Shown here piece by piece: positions 21,596 to 30,533 of a stretch of DNA of 33,055 nt. Origin of the DNA: an uncultured Actinomycetes bacterium (GTDB taxonomy: Bacteria; Actinomycetota; Actinomycetes; Nanopelagicales; Nanopelagicaceae). The stretch spans positions 1-33,055 of the forward strand of contig CAIMSI010000108.1 in NCBI GenBank assembly GCA_903844115.1, written 5' to 3'. Numbering within the stretch: the stretch's first letter is position 1; the number at the start of each line of letters is the position of its first letter. The position numbers and the translations under genes are program-made. Under the pieces are notes generated by a model. It was not told the origin of the DNA and searched no databases. It saw only the letters and a program-made list of their open reading frames with translations.

Positions 21596-23011
21596 GTGAG
21601 TAATACAACAGCACATCCAGAACTCGACGGCATCGGAAATTATGAATACGGCTGGGCCGATGGAAATGATGCTGGTGCAAATTCACGACGTGGTCTGAGC
21701 GAAGCGGTTGTCCGCGATATTTCTAGCAAGAAGAGTGAGCCTCAGTGGATGCTCGACATGCGACTTAAAGGTTTGGACCTCTTCGATAAGAAACCTATGC
21801 CTAATTGGGGTTCTGATCTCTCAGGTGTTTTCTTCGACAAAATTAAGTACTTTGTTCGTAGCACAGAGAAGCAAGCGCAATCTTGGGAAGATCTTCCAGA
21901 GGATATTCGCAACACATACGACCGTCTTGGAATTCCAGATGCCGAGCGCAATCGACTTGTAGCCGGCGTCGCGGCTCAATATGAGTCTGAAGTTGTTTAT
22001 CACTCTATTCGCGAAGATCTAGAAGCTCAAGGCGTTATTTTTGTTGATACAGATACAGGATTGCGTGAGCATGAAGAACTCTTCAAGGAGTATTTCGGAA
22101 CCGTAATTCCTGTTGGAGACAATAAATTTGCTGCCCTCAACACTGCTGTGTGGTCAGGTGGTTCATTTATCTATGTCCCTAAGGGCGTGAAAGTTGATAT
22201 CCCGCTTCAGGCATATTTCCGAATCAATACTGAAAATATGGGTCAATTCGAGCGCACGTTAATTATTGCGGATGAAGATTCCTACGTTCATTATGTTGAA
22301 GGTTGTACTGCGCCTATTTATTCTTCTGACTCCTTGCACTCAGCTGTAGTTGAAATCATCGTAAAGAAGAATGCACGCGTTCGATATACAACCATTCAAA
22401 ATTGGTCCAACAACGTTTATAACTTGGTAACAAAGCGCACCACATGTGCTGAAGGTGCCACCATGGAATGGATTGATGGCAACATCGGTTCAAAGGTCAC
22501 CATGAAGTATCCAGCAGTGTTCTTGATGGGTCCCCACTCAAAGGGAGAGACACTTTCTATTGCATTTGCAGGTGCTGGACAGCATCAAGATGCAGGAGCG
22601 AAGATGGTTCATGCTGCGCCATATACATCCTCCTCGATCATCTCTAAATCAGTTGCACGTGGAGGCGGAAGAACTTCTTATCGCGGACTGATTCAAGTGC
22701 TCGAAGGAGCGCATCACTCTGCTTCAACCGTGAAATGCGATGCTCTTCTCGTTGACACGATTTCGCGTTCCGATACATATCCGTATGTTGATATTCGCGA
22801 AGATGATGTCTCGATGGGGCATGAAGCAACAGTCTCTAAAATTAGCGATGATCAACTCTTCTATCTCATGTCACGTGGTTTAGAGGAAGATGAAGCGATG
22901 GCGATGATTGTCCGTGGATTTATTGAGCCGATTGCTCGCGAGCTTCCAATGGAATATGCGTTGGAATTGAATCGACTCATCGAACTTCAGATGGAAGGCG
23001 CAGTCGGTTAA
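21596..23011 (+). CDS. sufB: Fe-S cluster assembly protein SufB
   Basis: [79 protein letters not shown] start. Confidence 0.97.
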   Translation: MSNTTAHPELDGIGNYEYGWADGNDAGANSRRGLSEAVVRDISSKKSEPQWMLDMRLKGLDLFDKKPMPNWGSDLSGVFFDKIKYFVRSTEKQAQSWEDLPEDIRNTYDRLGIPDAERNRLVAGVAAQYESEVVYHSIREDLEAQGVIFVDTDTGLREHEELFKEYFGTVIPVGDNKFAALNTAVWSGGSFIYVPKGVKVDIPLQAYFRINTENMGQFERTLIIADEDSYVHYVEGCTAPIYSSDSLHSAVVEIIVKKNARVRYTTIQNWSNNVYNLVTKRTTCAEGATMEWIDGNIGSKVTMKYPAVFLMGPHSKGETLSIAFAGAGQHQDAGAKMVHAAPYTSSSIISKSVARGGGRTSYRGLIQVLEGAHHSASTVKCDALLVDTISRSDTYPYVDIREDDVSMGHEATVSKISDDQLFYLMSRGLEEDEAMAMIVRGFIEPIARELPMEYALELNRLIELQMEGAVG

Positions 23012-24111
23012 TGTCAATAACATCACTTAATTCCAACCTTCTAGCCCCTCACACCCCTACTTCTCGTGAAGAGTTGTGGCGTTTTACTCCACTTGCCAAG
23101 CTTCGAGGTTTACACGATCTTGATGTGAAGCTGACTTCTCGAGTCTCGTTAGGTAATTCCAAAACCGTTGCGGGTGTCGTGATTTCTATTGTGGATGCAA
23201 AAGATGCTCCTATTGATTCGAAAACGGAAGATCTAGTTTCCCTTCGCGTCCGCGAAATGGCTTCCAAAGTGCTTCGCATAGAAGTGGCCGCAAATGCAGA
23301 AATTTCTGAGCCTATCTTCTTGGCGCGAACTGTGGAATCTCTTGATCCAGAAGTGTCACGCACCGAAATTCTTATGGGCGCAAATAGCCGGGCAACAATA
23401 GTTGTCGAGAATGTAGGGTCAATAACATTGGCTGAAGAAATTGAGATGGTCTTGGATACAGGCTCCCAACTTAATTTCGTTTCCCTCCAAGAATGGGAAA
23501 GCGATGCGGTTCACCTGGGTCATCACCATGCGGTAATCGGCAAGGATGCAACGTTCAATTCGACAGTCATTACTCTTGGCGGCTCACTTGTACGTCTTCT
23601 CCCAACAGTCGAGTATTCAGGTGCCGGAGCCAGCGCGGAACTATCTGGAATCTACTTTGCAACAAGTGGACAGCATCTAGAACATCGCATTCACGTAGAT
23701 CACAACATCGGTTATGCCAAATCGCGTGTGAACTATAAAGGTGCCCTCAGTGGCGACAAGGCTCGCACCGTATGGTTTGGCGATGTCTACATAAGAGCAA
23801 ACGCTGAAGGTACGGATACATATGAAGTAAATCGCAATCTTCTACTTTCAGATGGAGCGCGCGCAGATTCTGTTCCAAATCTTGAAATTGAAACAGGTGA
23901 AATTGTAGGAGCCGGCCATGCCAGCACCACAGGGCGATTTGATGACGAGCAGCTTTTCTATTTGCAATCAAGAGGAATCCCAGCAAATATTGCTCGGCAA
24001 TTAGTAATTAGAGGTTTTTTCCTCGAGATTGTTTCGAAATTGGGGCTACCCGAAATTGAAGAGCGCATCATGGCTCGTATTGAAAATGAGCTTGAGAAGG
24101 CATCGGCGTAA
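23011..24111 (+). CDS. sufD: Fe-S cluster assembly protein SufD
   Basis: SREELWRFTPLAKL, HRIHVDHNIGYAKSRVNYKGALSGDKARTVWFGDVYI, GHASTTGRFDDEQLFYLQSRGI; TAATG overlap with sufB. Confidence 0.96.
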   Translation: MSITSLNSNLLAPHTPTSREELWRFTPLAKLRGLHDLDVKLTSRVSLGNSKTVAGVVISIVDAKDAPIDSKTEDLVSLRVREMASKVLRIEVAANAEISEPIFLARTVESLDPEVSRTEILMGANSRATIVVENVGSITLAEEIEMVLDTGSQLNFVSLQEWESDAVHLGHHHAVIGKDATFNSTVITLGGSLVRLLPTVEYSGAGASAELSGIYFATSGQHLEHRIHVDHNIGYAKSRVNYKGALSGDKARTVWFGDVYIRANAEGTDTYEVNRNLLLSDGARADSVPNLEIETGEIVGAGHASTTGRFDDEQLFYLQSRGIPANIARQLVIRGFFLEIVSKLGLPEIEERIMARIENELEKASA

Positions 24112-24404
24112 TGGTTACCTTTAACAAGTCAGAACTTCTGGAAAATAAGCCACGTCAGATCATGATCAACCAGACACCAGTATGTGTGGTTCGGATCAAG
24201 GATGAAGTGTTTGCTGTAGCGGACACTTGTTCCCATGCAGAAGCCTCTCTTGCAGAGGGCGATATCACTGATTACAAAATTGAATGTTGGCTTCACGGAG
24301 CAGAGTTCGATCTTCGTACAGGCAAGGCACTAACACCACCGGCAGTTGAACCCCTAGAAACGTTTTCCGTTATCGATAACGGCGACACAGTAGAGATCGG
24401 ATAA
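24111..24404 (+). CDS. Rieske-type [2Fe-2S] ferredoxin in the suf operon
   Basis: Rieske motifs CSHAEASLAEG...CWLHGAEFDLRTGKAL; 97 aa. Confidence 0.92.
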   Translation: MVTFNKSELLENKPRQIMINQTPVCVVRIKDEVFAVADTCSHAEASLAEGDITDYKIECWLHGAEFDLRTGKALTPPAVEPLETFSVIDNGDTVEIG

Positions 24405-24406
24405 TC

Positions 24407-25159
24407 ATGAGCACACTAGAAATCAAAAATCTTCAAGTAGCAGTTTCTACTGATGAAGGTATGAAGCAAATCCTTCGCGGCGTAGATCTGACCATCAAGT
24501 CAGGGGAGACGCACGCAATAATGGGGCCAAATGGTTCGGGCAAATCCACACTTGCTTATTCGATTGCAGGACATCCCAAGTACACCATCACTGGCGGATC
24601 TGTTCTGCTAGATGGTGTAGATGTTCTTGAAATGCGAGTCGATGAGCGAGCAAAGGCTGGATTATTTCTAGCAATGCAGTATCCCGTAGAAGTGCCAGGA
24701 GTATCAGTTTCAAACTTCCTTCGTACTGCTGCGACAGCAATTCGCGGAGAAGCACCTAAAGTTCGTACTTGGGTTGGTGAAGTGAAGGAAGCTATGGCCT
24801 CCCTCAACATGGATCCAGCTTTCGCTGAGCGAAACGTGAATGAAGGATTCTCTGGAGGCGAAAAGAAGCGCCATGAGATCCTACAAATGGAATTACTTAA
24901 GCCAAAAATCGCAATTCTCGATGAGACCGATTCTGGTCTTGATGTCGATGCGTTGCGTATTGTTTCTGAAGGTGTCAATCGTGTGAAGCAAACACAAGAT
25001 ATCGGCATCATGTTGATCACTCACTACACCCGGATTCTTCGCTATATCAAGCCAGATTACGTGCACGTGTTTGCAGCTGGCCGAATTGTTGAAGAGGGCG
25101 GAGCTGAATTAGCTGACAAGCTTGAGGAGAAGGGTTATGCAGAGTACGTAACTGCGTAA
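24407..25159 (+). CDS. sufC: Fe-S cluster assembly ATPase SufC
   Basis: HAIMGPNGSGKSTLAYSIAGHPKY, FSGGEKKRHEILQMELLKPKIAILDETDSGLDVDALRIVSEGVN. Confidence 0.98.
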   Translation: MSTLEIKNLQVAVSTDEGMKQILRGVDLTIKSGETHAIMGPNGSGKSTLAYSIAGHPKYTITGGSVLLDGVDVLEMRVDERAKAGLFLAMQYPVEVPGVSVSNFLRTAATAIRGEAPKVRTWVGEVKEAMASLNMDPAFAERNVNEGFSGGEKKRHEILQMELLKPKIAILDETDSGLDVDALRIVSEGVNRVKQTQDIGIMLITHYTRILRYIKPDYVHVFAAGRIVEEGGAELADKLEEKGYAEYVTA

Positions 25160-25171
25160 CAAATAATCCTT

Positions 25172-26431
25172 ATGAAAACCACCGCGCTGAACGTAGAGCT
25201 ACTCAAGAAGGATTTCCCAATTCTTCAGCGTTCAATGCGTGGTGGGAAATAGCTCGTTTACCTGGACAGTGGTGCCACTAGTCAGAAACCAAAATCAGTC
25301 ATCGACGCCCAATCATATTTTTATGAACATGACAACGCCGCGGTTCATCGGGGTGCGCATCTTCTTGCTGAAGAAGCCGACGCTGCCTACGAAGGTGCAA
25401 GGCAAATCGTTGCCGATTTTATTGGCGCCGATATTGATGAAGTCATTTTTACAAAGAGCGCTACTGAAAGTTTAAATGCTCTTGCCTATTCATTTGGTAA
25501 CTCTTTGCCTGGTTCTCGGTTCGCACTTTCGCACGGTGATTCCATCGTTGTTTCAGAGATGGAGCACCACGCGAACCTCATTCCTTGGCAGCAACTTGCA
25601 CGTAGAACTGGCGCCACTTTGAAGTGGATTCCAGTAACCACTGAGGGTCGGCTAGATTATTCAACGTTAGAAACGATCATTGATAGCTCCACGAAAATAG
25701 TGGCATTTACTCATCAATCAAATGTTCTCGGTACGGTAAACGATGTTGCACAAATCGTGGTCGCCGCTAAAAAAGTGAATGCAATAACTATTCTCGATGG
25801 TTGCCAATCCGTTCCACATTTCGCGGTGAATGTTAAATCTTTGGGTGTGGACTTTCTAGCTTTCTCAGGCCACAAGACGCTAGGTCCAACTGGAATAGGA
25901 ATTCTCTGGGGTCGAAGTGAGCTGCTCGCACAAATGGAGCCGTTTCTCTATGGTGGATCAATGATCGAATCAGTCACTATGTCAGAGGCTACTTGGGCTC
26001 CGGCACCACGAAAATTTGAAGCCGGTGTTCCAAATATGGCCGGCGCCGTTGGACTTGGTGCTGCGTTGCAATACCTGACGAAGATCGGCATGGAAAATGT
26101 TCACGCATGGGAGATGGAATTAACTCAATACGGGTTGGAAAAAATTTCTGCCATTCCGGGTGTCACTATTATTGGACCATCAACTCCCGAACAACGCGGC
26201 GCAGTACTTTCATTTACCGTTGATGGAATTCATCCTCATGATGTTGGACAAGTTCTAGACCAGTATGGCATCGCGGTTCGTACCGGCCACCATTGCGCAT
26301 GGCCGCTCATGAAGAAGTATGGAATAGCTGGAACTACCCGTGCTTCTTTTTACATATATAACACGATGGCTGATGTCGATGCTCTTGTTGTAGGAATTAT
26401 TTCGGCACAAGAATATTTTAAGGTGGCATAG
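25172..26431 (+). pseudogene. sufS: Cysteine desulfurase SufS interrupted by one in-frame TAG (25250-25252); pseudogene, base error or readthrough
   Basis: One frame reads MKTTALNVELLKKDFPILQRSMRGGK*LVYLDSGATSQKPKSVIDAQSYFYEHDNAAVHRGAHLLAEEAD... to ...RTGHHCAWPLMKK...YFKVA. No indel. PLP-Lys (FSGHKTLGPTG) and catalytic-Cys (GHHCAWP) regions are intact. The ORF track recovers only the part from a TTG at 25505. Confidence 0.9.
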
Positions 26432-26435
26432 CTTT

Positions 26436-26885
26436 ATGGAACTAGATTCTCTTTACCAAGAAGTGATCCTTGATCATTACAAACGCCCACAGCACAAGGG
26501 CTTGTCAGAAACTAAAGATGCGCAAGTTCATCATGTAAATCCAAGTTGCGGAGATGAAGTAACTCTTAATCTGAGCGTAGACGGTGGAATTGTCTCTGAT
26601 ATTTCATGGGACGGTGTGGGGTGTTCGATCTCGCAAGCGAGTACTTCCATAATGACCGAATTAGTAATGGGTAAAAGCGTTGCTGATGCTTACAAGATTT
26701 TGGACAATTTTTCACAACTCATGGCTAGCAAGGGAACAATGAAGGGTGATGAGAATATTCTTGAAGACGCCGTTGCCCTTGCCGGTGTTTCTAAATTTCC
26801 CGCTCGCGTAAAATGCGCGTTGTTGGGGTGGATGGCATTCAAGGATGCTTCAGTACAAGCAATCGATGGATCGGAGAAAGCATGA
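26436..26885 (+). CDS. sufU: SufU-type Fe-S assembly/sulfur-transfer protein
   Basis: LYQEVILDHYKRPQHKG, NPSCGDEV, GVGCSISQASTSIM, KCALLGWMAFKDA. Confidence 0.95.
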   Translation: MELDSLYQEVILDHYKRPQHKGLSETKDAQVHHVNPSCGDEVTLNLSVDGGIVSDISWDGVGCSISQASTSIMTELVMGKSVADAYKILDNFSQLMASKGTMKGDENILEDAVALAGVSKFPARVKCALLGWMAFKDASVQAIDGSEKA

Positions 26886-27199
26886 CGCAGATAGCTTCCA
26901 TAGATGACATAACAGAGGCGATGAAAGATGTGATTGATCCTGAACTAGGAATCAATGTCATCGACCTAGGTCTTGTTTATGATTTAAGAGTTGATGAGAG
27001 CAATATTGCAATCCTTGATATGACTCTCACATCAGCGGCTTGCCCGCTACAAGATGTGATTGAGGATCAGACTCGTTCAGTTCTTCAGGACCTCACGAGT
27101 GATGTGAAAATCAATTGGGTTTGGATGCCAGCGTGGGCACCAAACAAGATTTCTGATGATGGTCGCGAGCAACTACGCGCGATCGGTTTTACCGTCTGA
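26882..27199 (+). CDS. sufT: SufT/MIP18 (DUF59) family protein
   Basis: MKDVIDPELGINVIDLGLVYDLRVDE, MTLTSAACPLQDVIEDQ; ATGA overlap with sufU supports the ATG at 26882 over the ORF-track start. Confidence 0.92.
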   Translation: MTQIASIDDITEAMKDVIDPELGINVIDLGLVYDLRVDESNIAILDMTLTSAACPLQDVIEDQTRSVLQDLTSDVKINWVWMPAWAPNKISDDGREQLRAIGFTV

Positions 27200-27463
27200 T
27201 ATAGCTTTCATATTCTCATCAAAAAATACAGTGCTACCTTGAATTGTTTCTCTACCTGCGTTTGCAACAATCACGGCAACGTATGGCAGAAGTAGCGCTC
27301 CACTAAGAGCAATCCACCTGTACGGGCTTGGCAAAATGACTGTAAGAATGAAGCAAGCGGTACGAATCATCATAGAAATGAAGTATCTCCGCGCTCTGCC
27401 AGATTGATCCTTGCTGAGGCTTGATTGAGCTGAAGTGATGCTTACCGCTTCTTTTTTACCCAT
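27173..27463 (-). CDS. DUF3099-family small membrane protein
   Basis: ITSAQSSLSKDQSGRARRYFISMMIRTACFILTVILPSPYRWIALSGALLLPYVAVIVANAGRE; 3' end overlaps sufT convergently. Start chosen at MGKKEAV. Confidence 0.8.
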   Translation of the reverse strand: MGKKEAVSITSAQSSLSKDQSGRARRYFISMMIRTACFILTVILPSPYRWIALSGALLLPYVAVIVANAGRETIQGSTVFFDENMKAISDGKTDRA

Positions 27464-27555
27464 ACCTAAGGGTACAGAGAAGCCAAGGTATTTTTTCTTG
27501 AATACCAACGAGCCTGATAGTGCTCTACGGGGGAGTAACGGGTATTTTTCTCCCT

Positions 27556-28278
27556 ATGACCACCGACACACAAGAGGTTCGAATTGTTCTGGTAACAGGT
27601 GGCAATCGGGGAATTGGTCTTGCAATTGCTCGAGCCTTTGAGGCAGCTGGAGATACGGTGATTGTTTCTCATCGCTCTGGAGTGGCACCTGATGGTTTTC
27701 CCGGAGTAATCATGGATGTTACAGATGCCGAGAGCGTTGCTTCGGCTTTCAAGGAAATCGAAACTAAATATGGCGCGGTTGATGTTTTGGTTGCGAATGC
27801 AGGTATTACCAAGGATGGCCTATCGCTTCGGATGAGTGATGAGGATTTTCAATCTGTAGTCGACACTAATCTCACGGGAGCTTTTCGTACTACCCAAAAA
27901 GTTCTCTCCGGAATGATGAAGAAGAAAAGTGGCCGAGTTATTTTTGTAGGTTCAGTGGTGGGACTTCTTGGTTCGGCTGGTCAAGTAAATTACGCTTCCA
28001 CCAAGTCAGGCCTCATCGGCATGGCACGATCTTTTGCACGCGAATATGGCAGTCGCAACATCACATTCAATGTGATTGCACCCGGGTTTGTTGAGACCGA
28101 TATGACGTCGGGGCTATCGCAAGAGTTGCGGTCAAAATATGTTGATCAGATTCCTTTAGGGAGATTTTGTTCACCAGAGGAAATAGCTGGCGTTGCTACA
28201 TTCTTAGCTTCGAAACAAGGGCAATACATCACCGGAGCAGTAATCCCGGTAGATGGCGGATTAGGAATGGGGCACTAG
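27556..28278 (+). CDS. fabG: 3-oxoacyl-ACP reductase FabG
   Basis: VLVTGGNRGIGLAIARAFEAAGD, ANAGITKDGL, NYASTKSGLIGMARSFAREYGSRNITFNVIAPGFVETDM. Start set at MTTDTQEVR. Confidence 0.95.
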   Translation: MTTDTQEVRIVLVTGGNRGIGLAIARAFEAAGDTVIVSHRSGVAPDGFPGVIMDVTDAESVASAFKEIETKYGAVDVLVANAGITKDGLSLRMSDEDFQSVVDTNLTGAFRTTQKVLSGMMKKKSGRVIFVGSVVGLLGSAGQVNYASTKSGLIGMARSFAREYGSRNITFNVIAPGFVETDMTSGLSQELRSKYVDQIPLGRFCSPEEIAGVATFLASKQGQYITGAVIPVDGGLGMGH

Positions 28279-29048
28279 TGGGACTTTTATCCAAGAAGAA
28301 TATTGTGGTAACCGGAGTACTTACGGATGGTTCCATTGCTTTTCATATAGCTCGGCTGGCACAAGAAGAAGGCGCTAATGTCATATTGACTGGCTTTGGC
28401 CGCGGTCTGTCCCTAACTACGCGAATCGCTTCACGTTTGCCCAAACCTGTGGAAGTTCTTGAGCTGGATGTTACAAATCAAGAACATCTAGATACTTTTG
28501 CATCAAAAGTTGCTGAACACATGCCTCATGTTGATGGCGTAGTACATTCAATTGCATTTGCTCCTGAAACCGCTCTTGGTGGTAAATTCCTACAAACTCC
28601 GTGGGAGGACGTTGCAACGGCCGTACAGGTATCTGCATTTTCATTAAAGTCCCTCACCATGGCTTGCCGCCCTTTATTTAAACCAGAAGGTGCAAGCATT
28701 GTCGGTTTAGATTTTGATGCGACAATTGCATTCCCGGCTTACGATTGGATGGGCGTTTCAAAAGCAGCTCTCGAGGCGACAACTCGATACTTGGCCCGCG
28801 AACTTGGAAAAGAAAATATCCGCGTTAATTTGATTGCGGCTGGACCTCTCAAGACTATTGCCGCGAAATCTATTCCTGGCTTTGAAATGTTTGAACACCT
28901 TTGGGATGAGCGAGCTCCTATGAAATGGGATGTCTCTGATCCAGTTCCAGCAGCACAGGGTGCTTGTGCCTTGCTTTCCGATTGGCTCCCAAAAACCACA
29001 GGTGAAATCATCCATGTTGATGGTGGTTTTCACGCGGTAGCAGGCTGA
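28278..29048 (+). CDS. fabI: Enoyl-ACP reductase FabI/InhA-like
   Basis: KKNIVVTGVLTDGSIAFHIARLAQEEGANVILTGF, VVHSIAFAP, YDWMGVSKAALEATTRYLARELG, VNLIAAGPLKTIAAKSI; GTG start overlaps the fabG TAG stop (TAGTG). Confidence 0.93.
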   Translation: MGLLSKKNIVVTGVLTDGSIAFHIARLAQEEGANVILTGFGRGLSLTTRIASRLPKPVEVLELDVTNQEHLDTFASKVAEHMPHVDGVVHSIAFAPETALGGKFLQTPWEDVATAVQVSAFSLKSLTMACRPLFKPEGASIVGLDFDATIAFPAYDWMGVSKAALEATTRYLARELGKENIRVNLIAAGPLKTIAAKSIPGFEMFEHLWDERAPMKWDVSDPVPAAQGACALLSDWLPKTTGEIIHVDGGFHAVAG

Positions 29049-29067
29049 TTTAACTCGATTTCTGGAT

Positions 29068-29085
29068 TTAGCCCCCCTGGGCTAA
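29068..29085 (+). other. Hairpin TTAGCCC-CCCT-GGGCTAA between fabI and infC
   Basis: Perfect 7-bp stem with 4-nt loop, no T-tract downstream; its 3' arm overlaps a TAAGAT -10-like hexamer (29083-29088). Confidence 0.55.
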
Positions 29086-29093
29086 GATTCGAG

Positions 29094-29218
29094 AATCAAG
29101 TGGAGCTTGCCGCTCCCACCTTGATTGTTCGAGAGCTCCCGCTTTATGCGGTGGGCCGAATAATCTGGTCAAGACTCGAGAGGGTTTCTGTAAAGAAACC
29201 GTCTGCACATTCGTGTGC
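29094..29218 (+). promoter_or_regulatory. Structured 5' leader of infC-rpmI-rplT (candidate cis-regulatory RNA)
   Basis: Hairpins in series: AATCAAG-TGGAGC/GCTCCCA-CTTGATT (29094-29126); CCCGC/GCGGTGGG (29138-29155, imperfect); GGTTTC-tgtaaa-GAAACC (29183-29200); GCACA-ttcg-TGTGC (29205-29218). Confidence 0.6.
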
Positions 29219-29289
29219 TTCGCGCCTTTTGCGGCAATCTTGTTACTTGTGAAGTAAAGGTCTCATTCACGTACGGAAAGGTTGCAGTT

Positions 29290-29925
29290 ATCAGCGCAGA
29301 TTTACGAATCAACGATCGAATTCGTGTTCCACAAGTTCGTTTGATTGGTTATTCAGGAGAGCAAATCGGAATCGTCGATACCGATAAAGCTTTAGAAATG
29401 GCAGATGAGGTCGGTCTTGATCTCGTTGAAATTTCTCCCGATGCCACTCCGCCAGTTTGCAAAGTGATGGATTTCGGAAAATATAAGTACGAAGTCGCTC
29501 AAAAAGCACGCGAGGCACGACAGAACCAAACTCATATCGTTGTGAAGGAAATGCGTCTGGGCCTAAAGATTGAACCACATGATTATGAAACTAAGCGAAA
29601 TCACATCGAAAAGTTTCTTAAGGGTGGGGACAAAGTAAAGGTCACTGTTCAATTCCGTGGAAGAGAACAAACACGTCCAGAGATGGGTTACCGTCTTTTG
29701 ATGAAGCTTGCAGAAGAACTTGTAGAGATTGCAGTTGTCGAGTTTGCCCCTAAAAAAGAGGGACGAAGCATGACAATGGTTTTGGGACCAACTGTGAAGA
29801 AGGCGACCCAGAAGAAGTCAGAAAAGTCCGAAAAGTCAGAAAAGTCAGAAAAGAAGGCAGCACCACAACAGGCTTCAGTCGCTGACCCAATCAGCACTGA
29901 GAAGGAAACTGAAGTAGCTCAGTAA
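29290..29925 (+). CDS. infC: Translation initiation factor IF-3, probably starting at a non-canonical ATC
   Basis: ISADLRINDRIRVPQVRLIGYSGEQIGIVDTDKALEMADEVGLDLVEISPDATPPVCKVMDFGKYKYE. ATC at 29290 sits 8 nt after GGAAAGG; no ATG/GTG/TTG in frame between the 29215 GTG and the conserved domain. Confidence 0.93.
   Translation: MSADLRINDRIRVPQVRLIGYSGEQIGIVDTDKALEMADEVGLDLVEISPDATPPVCKVMDFGKYKYEVAQKAREARQNQTHIVVKEMRLGLKIEPHDYETKRNHIEKFLKGGDKVKVTVQFRGREQTRPEMGYRLLMKLAEELVEIAVVEFAPKKEGRSMTMVLGPTVKKATQKKSEKSEKSEKSEKKAAPQQASVADPISTEKETEVAQ
29815..29850 (+). repeat. 9-bp tandem repeat (aagtcagaa x4, one copy with a substitution) encoding KSE repeats in the IF-3 C-terminus
   Basis: aagtcagaa / aagtccgaa / aagtcagaa / aagtcagaa, encoding KSEKSEKSEKSE. 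Confidence 0.9.
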
Positions 29926-29955
29926 CGAGCAGCTCAGTTAAGACAGGAGATATAC

Positions 29956-30153
29956 ATGCCAAAGATGAAAACCCACAGTGGGGCGAAGAAAACCTTCCGC
30001 CTTACAGGTACCGGCAAAGTCATGCACGAGCGCGCAGGTAAGCGCCACCTTTTGGAGCACAAGTCTTCTCGCGTCACACGACGCTTGAGTAAAGACGGTG
30101 TTGCAAAAGCTCCATCATCATTTACAGCCAAGCGCATGCTTGGGTTGAAGTAA
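29956..30153 (+). CDS. rpmI: 50S ribosomal protein L35
   Basis: [38 protein letters not shown]. Confidence 0.97.
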   Translation: MPKMKTHSGAKKTFRLTGTGKVMHERAGKRHLLEHKSSRVTRRLSKDGVAKAPSSFTAKRMLGLK

Positions 30154-30166
30154 GGGGTAGCGAACT

Positions 30167-30526
30167 ATGGCAAGAGTAAAGCGCGGTATGCATGCGGCGA
30201 AGAAACGCCGTACAACACTGGAGCGTGCCTCTGGTTATCGTGGACAACGTTCACGTCTTTTTTCAAAGGCGAAAGAACAAGTTACCCACTCAATGGTTTA
30301 CGCCTTTGATCATCGCAAGGACAAGAAGGGTGACTTCCGTCGCCTTTGGATCCAGCGCATTAATGCTGGCGTTCGTGCAAATGGAATGACCTATAACCGT
30401 TTCATCCAAGGTCTCAAGGAAGCTGGCATCGAAGTTGATCGTCGCGTCCTATCAGAACTTGCTACTAACGATCCTGCTGCATTCGCAACACTCGTCGAGG
30501 TAGCTCGCAAGCACGTAACCGTTTAA
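30167..30526 (+). CDS. rplT: 50S ribosomal protein L20
   Basis: [62 protein letters not shown]. Confidence 0.98.
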   Translation: MARVKRGMHAAKKRRTTLERASGYRGQRSRLFSKAKEQVTHSMVYAFDHRKDKKGDFRRLWIQRINAGVRANGMTYNRFIQGLKEAGIEVDRRVLSELATNDPAAFATLVEVARKHVTV

Positions 30527-30533
30527 TTTACCG

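Noticed and set aside
21596-23011. Possible intein in SufB, as in some mycobacteria
   Set aside because: SufB is continuous at 471 aa with no intein blocks.
25239-25475. 78-aa ORF in a different frame at the sufS amber site
   Set aside because: No recognisable family, while the sufS frame carries conserved desulfurase sequence through the same interval.
25172-26431. Genome-wide reassignment of TAG as a sense codon to explain sufS
   Set aside because: ctaA, fabG and sufS itself end in TAG at the expected C-termini, so TAG functions as a stop here.
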